37,879 nucleotides of DNA from Devosia sp. (lineage in GTDB: Bacteria > Pseudomonadota > Alphaproteobacteria > Rhizobiales > Devosiaceae): the NCBI GenBank assembly GCA_011322005.1, contig DROE01000098.1:1-37879 (forward strand), read 5' to 3'. Both the position numbers and the translations under genes were made by a program. Below are positions 34,093-37,879 of the stretch, piece by piece. Below the pieces are notes generated by a model that saw only the letters and a program-made list of their open reading frames with translations, did no database searches and was not told where the DNA came from. The first letter of the stretch is position 1, and every line of letters starts with the position of its first letter.

Positions 34093-34920
34093 GTGGCCCG
34101 ATTGAAAAACGCCATATCCAAAGACAGTGTCGACCCTCTCTGGCAGGCGATCCGCGAGGGTGCGGAGCAGATTGCGCGCAAAGAAGCTTCTTTGGCCAGC
34201 TTTATGGTTTCGACAATATTGAACCACGAGCGGCTCGAAGAAGCGTTGGCTTTCCGGCTGGCTGAACTGCTGGATCATTCTGACGTTTCCGCCGACCTTG
34301 TTCGGCAGGCGTTTGCCGAGGTGCTGGAGGCGGAACCGGAAATCGGAGCGTCCATGCGCGCCGATATCTCTGCGATTCTAGAGCGCGACCCGGCCACCTC
34401 AAAGGCGATTGAGCCCGTTTTATATTTCAAGGGGTTTCATGCGCTGCAAACCCACCGTTTTGCCCATGCCTTGCAAAGTCAGGGGCGCACGGATTTTGCC
34501 GCCTATCTGCAAAGTCGCTCTTCCCAGATATTTCAGGTTGACATCAACGCCGCAGCAACGGTGGGTCGGGGCATCATGTTCGACCATGGCACCGGCATCG
34601 TCATCGGGGAAACGGCCTTCATCGGCAACAACGTCTCCATCCTTCAGGGTGTGACGCTGGGGGGTACCGGCAAGGAAACAGGCGACCGGCATCCCAAAGT
34701 TCAAGCCGGTGTTCTGATCGGCGCGGGTGCCAAGGTTCTGGGTAATATTACCATCGGGGAGGGCGCGCGGGTTGCTGCCGGCTCTGTTGTGCTCAGGGAT
34801 GTGCCCGCCCACAAGACGGTCGCTGGCGTGCCAGCAAAAGTTGTGGGCGAAGCGGGGTGTCCGCGCCCGGGCTGTGCCATGAACCAGATGCTCCCCCCCG
34901 CAGATGGAAGCCTGCTCTGA
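34093..34920 (+). CDS. cysE: Serine O-acetyltransferase
   Basis: Acetylates serine with acetyl-CoA, the first step of cysteine synthesis; here it can use sulfide made from taurine-derived or other sulfite. The 275-residue product has an alpha-helical N-terminal domain (about 1-140) and a left-handed beta-helix from hexapeptide repeats (VGRGIMFDHGTGIVIGETAFIG, then GVTLGGTGKETGDRHPKV), with the catalytic Asp/His in DHGTG and GDRHP. GTG start at 34093 is fixed by GGAG 7-10 nt upstream. DUF3126 follows, as in many Rhizobiales. Confidence 0.95.
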   Translation: MARLKNAISKDSVDPLWQAIREGAEQIARKEASLASFMVSTILNHERLEEALAFRLAELLDHSDVSADLVRQAFAEVLEAEPEIGASMRADISAILERDPATSKAIEPVLYFKGFHALQTHRFAHALQSQGRTDFAAYLQSRSSQIFQVDINAAATVGRGIMFDHGTGIVIGETAFIGNNVSILQGVTLGGTGKETGDRHPKVQAGVLIGAGAKVLGNITIGEGARVAAGSVVLRDVPAHKTVAGVPAKVVGEAGCPRPGCAMNQMLPPADGSLL

Positions 34921-35039
34921 CCTGTTCGCGCATAACAAAAACGTTGCAAATCGTTGTTTGCGGGCATGTTTGGGCTTGTCCGCCTGTGCGCTGGCGCTAA
35001 AGTGCGCTGTGTTTTGGCCCGGTTGGAGCAAAATTGGTT

Positions 35040-35261
35040 ATGGATAAGACAGAAATCAGCAAGCTGCAGGGCTTTTTGCGCCAAAGGTTTGGCAACTCCA
35101 GCATTGAGGTACGCTCACGCCCGCAAAAGACCGATTCATGCGAGGTCTATCTGGGCGATGAGTTTCTGGCTGTCATCTATGTAGATGACGAAGATGGTGA
35201 CCGGGACTATATTTTCCAGATGTCAATCCTGGAGATAGATGTTGAAGAGGTCGAACTGTAA
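35040..35261 (+). CDS. DUF3126 family protein
   Basis: A 73-residue soluble protein (MDKTEISKLQGFLRQRFG, CEVYLGDEFLAVIYVDDEDG, SYQ-free acidic end FQMSILEIDVEEVEL). Length and sequence match the DUF3126 family that typically follows cysE in alphaproteobacteria. Function unknown. Start at ATG 35040, with GGAG at 35026-35029. Confidence 0.85.
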   Translation: MDKTEISKLQGFLRQRFGNSSIEVRSRPQKTDSCEVYLGDEFLAVIYVDDEDGDRDYIFQMSILEIDVEEVEL

Positions 35262-35273
35262 GCCCGCTTTTCC

Positions 35274-35963
35274 TCAAAGATTTGACGTCAGACCCATGTC
35301 GAGCAACCATGGCTCCATGGCGGCATCAAACTGCCGCCAGTATGCGAGTTGGTCGGAAGGGAACTGGTATGTCACCGCAATCTGATCCGGCAGGTAAACT
35401 GTGCGCAGGCAGGAGGCGGGGCGCTCTGGCTTCACCGCACTGATGCATTTTGCCACAAACGGCCGGGGCGACAGCGGATCGTACCACACGGTTTCGTTCT
35501 GGAATCCCTCTTCGCTTCTTAGAGGCTTTCCCACCAGCCCGACGGGGCCGCTGACCTGCTCAGATGTGAACTGTTTAATATATACCGTATCCAGCAGGTA
35601 GGCACTGGGTTGGGCGCCACTTGCCGGGGTCAACCTGATGTCTATCGGGGCCGGGGAGGCGTCCGGCGAGAGGCGAACCCCGATCTGCAGGTCGATCTGG
35701 TCGGAAAACTCGCCACTGGCGGGGGCCGGGGGGTGGAACCAGTCCGCGGGAATAAGCAAGGTCTTGCCCCCAAGGATCTGACTCACAAACGGAGCGGTGT
35801 AGGAGCTTGGTGCATCCTGGTTCTGCTCGCCTGCCATGTCATCAAGCATGTAGGAAACCCCAATCCCGAACAACAGCAGCAAAAGCGCTATTGCGGACAG
35901 GTTGAACGGCAGGGATGTGACGGACCTTTGTGATGCGCCGACCGGGGTGAAATCTTGTGCCAT
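35274..35963 (-). CDS. Uncharacterised single-pass membrane protein
   Basis: A 229-residue protein: short cytosolic N-terminus, one membrane helix (about residues 22-40), then a periplasmic domain that includes KTLLIPADWF, GVRLSP, CLRTVYLPDQIAVTYQFP and two Cys (in AKCIS and ASCLR) that could form a disulfide. I do not recognise the family; the conserved look suggests a lineage-restricted envelope protein. It converges with DUF3126 (12 bp apart) and is divergent from the membrane gene at 36066, with CtrA-like sites between. Confidence 0.75.
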   Translation of the reverse strand: MAQDFTPVGASQRSVTSLPFNLSAIALLLLLFGIGVSYMLDDMAGEQNQDAPSSYTAPFVSQILGGKTLLIPADWFHPPAPASGEFSDQIDLQIGVRLSPDASPAPIDIRLTPASGAQPSAYLLDTVYIKQFTSEQVSGPVGLVGKPLRSEEGFQNETVWYDPLSPRPFVAKCISAVKPERPASCLRTVYLPDQIAVTYQFPSDQLAYWRQFDAAMEPWLLDMGLTSNL

Positions 35964-35972
35964 CTTGTATCG

Positions 35973-36038
35973 TTAACCAATTTTCCCAAGTTCAGGTGAC
36001 TTGGATTAGGGCACTGCATATACTTAATAAAATATTAA
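35973..36038. promoter_or_regulatory. CtrA-like sites between two divergent membrane-protein genes
   Basis: TTAA-TAAAATA-TTAA at 36024-36038 is a perfect TTAA-N7-TTAA CtrA box, 27 nt before the plus-strand start. TTAACC at 35973-35978, 10 nt before the minus-strand start, matches the CtrA half-site. Such sites mark cell-cycle-controlled genes in alphaproteobacteria. Confidence 0.5.
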
Positions 36039-36065
36039 CGCACAGCCCGATTTAGAAGGCTGTTC

Positions 36066-36416
36066 ATGCCTTTCTGGCGGGCGGGGTGTAGTTTCATGCT
36101 ATTCGAATTTTTTCTGGCTCTGTTCATAATGGCGGTCGGTTTGAGCGTCTCGGGCGCCGCAACCCATCTCTATCAGGGGGTCTACGGACAGGTCGCCTAT
36201 CTACGCTATGACGGAAAGAATTTTCTGGGCTCCGTCGGCCACCTGATTATGAGTTTTGTCTGCGGCCCCTTCATCATGATGCAAATGGGCTTTCAGCAAC
36301 AGGAAAATGGGGCGGTCTCCCTGCCCAACATGCTTCTGGGCTCACTTATTGCATTCGGCTGGAGTTTTATCAGTGGCTTGCTGTTCCTTGGCATCTATTT
36401 TGCCATCATCGGCTAG
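36066..36416 (+). CDS. Small uncharacterised membrane protein
   Basis: A 116-residue protein with about three membrane helices (residues 12-32, 55-75 and 93-114), rich in Gly, Phe and Met (SFVCGPFIMMQMGFQQQ, SLIAFGWSFISGLLFLGIYFAIIG). Likely a conserved alphaproteobacterial protein of unknown function, though I cannot name the family with certainty. Start at 36066 has AAGG six nt upstream; ATG 36096 (MLFEFF) is an alternative that begins at the first helix. A strong terminator follows at 36483. Confidence 0.7.
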   Translation: MPFWRAGCSFMLFEFFLALFIMAVGLSVSGAATHLYQGVYGQVAYLRYDGKNFLGSVGHLIMSFVCGPFIMMQMGFQQQENGAVSLPNMLLGSLIAFGWSFISGLLFLGIYFAIIG

Positions 36417-36482
36417 GCTGCTAAACGCGTTGAGGGATGCGTTCCAAGGCAGTCAACGGTGTTTCTGACACGGGACAAGACG

Positions 36483-36520
36483 AAGGGCCGACCCGGGGGC
36501 AACGGGTCGGCCCTTGTTTT
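36483..36520 (+). terminator. Strong intrinsic terminator
   Basis: Perfect 12-bp stem AAGGGCCGACCC (36483-36494) with GGGTCGGCCCTT (36504-36515), a 9-nt loop, then TTGTTTT. It ends the transcript of the 36066 membrane gene, 67 nt after its stop. A second, smaller perfect hairpin (GCACCCGC 36521-36528 with GCGGGTGC 36539-36546) follows at once. Confidence 0.9.
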
Positions 36521-36663
36521 GCACCCGCTATCAGGGGTGCGGGTGCACGGTGCCCGGACAAACAGTGTACCCATCAAAGCCGGGGGGGATGGCTTGAAGC
36601 TGGAAGTACACTCCCGGGCCGGCGCGATGATGACTGAATAACACCGCACCTCTGCCGTTCGCC

Positions 36664-37299
36664 TTAGAGGGCAGCCAGTACGGACATGGGGCGGTTGTCG
36701 ACCATGTCCACCCAGATCCCTGCATGGGATTGGGACTGGCGTTTGATATACTCGTATGGGGTCTGGTTCCAGACCTTGATCAGCGGACGCAGATTATCGA
36801 GTACAAGGTCACCGCGATCGGTACGCACCAGCAACACCGCATGCCCGTCGCCGGAAGTCTGCCGGACAACCGAAATCAACAGTGTCGATGCAGGCCAGCC
36901 CCGCTCGATGAGGTCGCGGCGTTTGGCCAGCACAAAGTCTTCGCAATCTCCATAACCACGCGGATAGGTCCAGAATTCCTCGGTCTGATAAAGGTCCTCA
37001 TCAGTAACGGCGACAATAGACTGGTTGAACCCGGTGTTGACCTCAAGCAGTTCGTCCCAGCGTTCCTGGGTCAGTTGCACGGCTTCGGTTACCGATGCGT
37101 AGGCCTGACACTCCTGCGGCCGGGTCTGGCAAAACTGAGCGTGCCCGATGGGGATGGAGGTCTGCCCTGACACCTTGGCAAAGGCCGGATTGCTGAAATC
37201 CGTATTGCGAGAAGCCTGGGCCGGAGCAATCATTGTGGCCAGCGCCAGCAGCGCCAAGCCAAGTACGAATCTTATGTTTGTGGTTTTTTTCATTTTCAT
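36664..37299 (-). CDS. Transglutaminase-like cysteine peptidase (BTLCP)
   Basis: A 211-residue exported protein of the bacterial transglutaminase-like cysteine proteinase family (BTLCP/DUF920). Signal peptide at residues 1-29 (cleavage after AQA). The catalytic triad is in place: Cys119 in GYGDCEDFVLAKR, His153 in GDGHAVLLV and Asp168 in LVLDN. Expected to work in the periplasm on an unknown protein; LapG, of the same fold, cleaves an adhesin, but no LapD or large adhesin is in the window. Start at 37299 follows AGGGAGAAC; the frame to 37335 is not used. Confidence 0.9.
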   Translation of the reverse strand: MKMKKTTNIRFVLGLALLALATMIAPAQASRNTDFSNPAFAKVSGQTSIPIGHAQFCQTRPQECQAYASVTEAVQLTQERWDELLEVNTGFNQSIVAVTDEDLYQTEEFWTYPRGYGDCEDFVLAKRRDLIERGWPASTLLISVVRQTSGDGHAVLLVRTDRGDLVLDNLRPLIKVWNQTPYEYIKRQSQSHAGIWVDMVDNRPMSVLAAL

Positions 37300-37472
37300 G
37301 TTCTCCCTGATGGAGAGCACGATAGGGGCAGCCAATTTCGTGTTTTACAAAATTGCTGTGCAGTTTTGAGGCAAATGCGAACTGTAGCATTAGGGAAATC
37401 TTAGCCATGAGAGGATGCTCGGAGCAGGTGGTGCCGGAGTGTCTGAGCGTGGAGAGCATCGGCCGCATCTTT

Positions 37473-37649
37473 CGTCATGCTCAGGCTGGGCGGTCGGCCT
37501 CTCGGGATTGCGCCGGTCCTGCTGGATCCAGCGGTTCAGCGTGGAAAACCGATAGCAAGATCGGCAGCCACCTGTCGACGGATCAAACCGCTCGTAAGCG
37601 CCAACCGCACAGCCTCAGCGCGGGACTCAGGGGTTGGTCTCTGTGCCAT
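37473..37649 (-). pseudogene. Transposase OrfA fragment (IS3-type), frameshifted
   Basis: The minus strand from ATG 37649 (GGAG upstream) reads MAQRPTPESRAEAVRLALTS, GLIRRQVAADLAIGF and then stops; the next frame carries on with STLNRWIQQDRRNPERPTAQ and PEHD. Together these form the helix-turn-helix start of an IS3/IS2-like OrfA (about 60 of 90-100 residues). The shift lies near the TTTTCC run at about 37546. Beyond PEHD (about 37473) similarity stops, so the rest of OrfA and all of OrfB are missing. Confidence 0.75.
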
Positions 37650-37714
37650 CACGTCTCTCCTTTGTGGCAGAATACCAAGTCAAAAGGGCGGAACAATTCC
37701 GGGACAGGTCCACA
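37473..37714 (-). mobile_element. Remnant of the left end of an IS3-family element
   Basis: Upstream of the OrfA fragment the minus strand gives TGTGGACCTGTCCCGGAATT starting at 37714, which looks like a terminal inverted repeat with the TG end of IS3 elements, followed by TTGACT and GGAG for orfA. No second copy of the inverted repeat lies between 37300 and 37473, so the element is a deleted relic about 240 bp long. Confidence 0.6.
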
Positions 37715-37879
37715 TTTTGCCGACGCATTCAGATTTCACCTATTCACTTCACACGCCTCGCTCTGCCAGACCCGATCGGCTGAAAACCGTTACCTTCTGG
37801 GAGGACTATAATCACTTTGAGCCAGAGGAATGGCTAAAAAGAATGCAAGGGGAGGGGCACAGGGTGTGCCTTCGGGCCA
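37715..37879 (+). other. Possible coding frame running off the right edge
   Basis: In the frame of 37741 there is no stop to the window end, and the last 28 codons read like a folded protein (FWEDYNHF, then EPEEWLKRMQGEGHRVC). No start codon with a ribosome site was found between the IS end and this stretch; the gene may have lost its 5' end to the IS, or begin at ATG 37837-37839 in another frame (MAKKNARGG). Not recognised. Confidence 0.25.

Noticed and set aside
1..37879. CRISPR array, prophage or defence system
   Set aside because: No regularly spaced repeats, cas, phage structural or toxin-antitoxin genes were seen on reading both strands.

Overview
The window looks like chromosome of an alphaproteobacterium, most likely of the Hyphomicrobiales (Rhizobiales) group. 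The evidence is a set of alphaproteobacterial neighbours (DUF2842 beside ctaA, cysE followed by DUF3126, a transglutaminase-like BTLCP peptidase), a TauR-type taurine island, perfect TTAA-N7-TTAA CtrA-like boxes and high GC content. Genus cannot be told from the sequence alone.

Region 1 (1-5631) is a taurine dissimilation module: acetate kinase (runs off the left edge), sulfoacetaldehyde acetyltransferase xsc, the MocR/GntR-type activator tauR and, divergently, a class III aminotransferase in the place of taurine:pyruvate aminotransferase. Two pairs of 10-bp direct repeats close to CTGGACTTAA, each pair spaced exactly 23 bp, lie in front of xsc and of the aminotransferase, and tie both operons to TauR. 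Expected route: taurine to sulfoacetaldehyde, then sulfite plus acetyl phosphate, then acetate plus ATP by AckA. A tRNA-Pro(GGG) and a frameshifted phosphotransferase follow.

Region 2 (6872-14880) is an exopolysaccharide locus: Wzy/O-antigen-ligase-type polymerase, polyprenyl-phosphate sugar-1-P transferase, GT4 glycosyltransferase and short outer-membrane export lipoprotein on the minus strand; a chain-length/co-polymerase protein with a degenerate kinase domain and a polysaccharide deacetylase on the plus strand. The combination resembles holdfast/unipolar-polysaccharide loci (hfs/upp); no flippase is present. A 3' remnant of kduI and an intact kduD-like dehydrogenase follow.

Region 3 (16105-29458) is mainly housekeeping: DUF2842, heme A synthase ctaA, rplM-rpsI, a TetR regulator divergent from a DUF2306-type membrane protein through a double palindromic operator, a GT1 glycosyltransferase, an AlaC-like aminotransferase, homoserine dehydrogenase with an unusual N-terminal HTH-like extension, recJ, a cyclopropane fatty acid synthase gene split by one in-frame stop, and gnd.

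Region 4 (29459-37879) holds a GNAT/MFS pair, an FAD monooxygenase and zinc-finger pair, an alpha/beta hydrolase, cysE and DUF3126, two divergent membrane proteins of unknown function around a CtrA-like box, a BTLCP peptidase, and the end of a decayed IS3-type element. Four genes in the window are broken (phosphotransferase, kduI, cfa, transposase). No CRISPR array, prophage or obviously new multi-gene system was seen; the most unusual items are the Hom fusion, the xsc-ackA pairing and the regulatory repeats.
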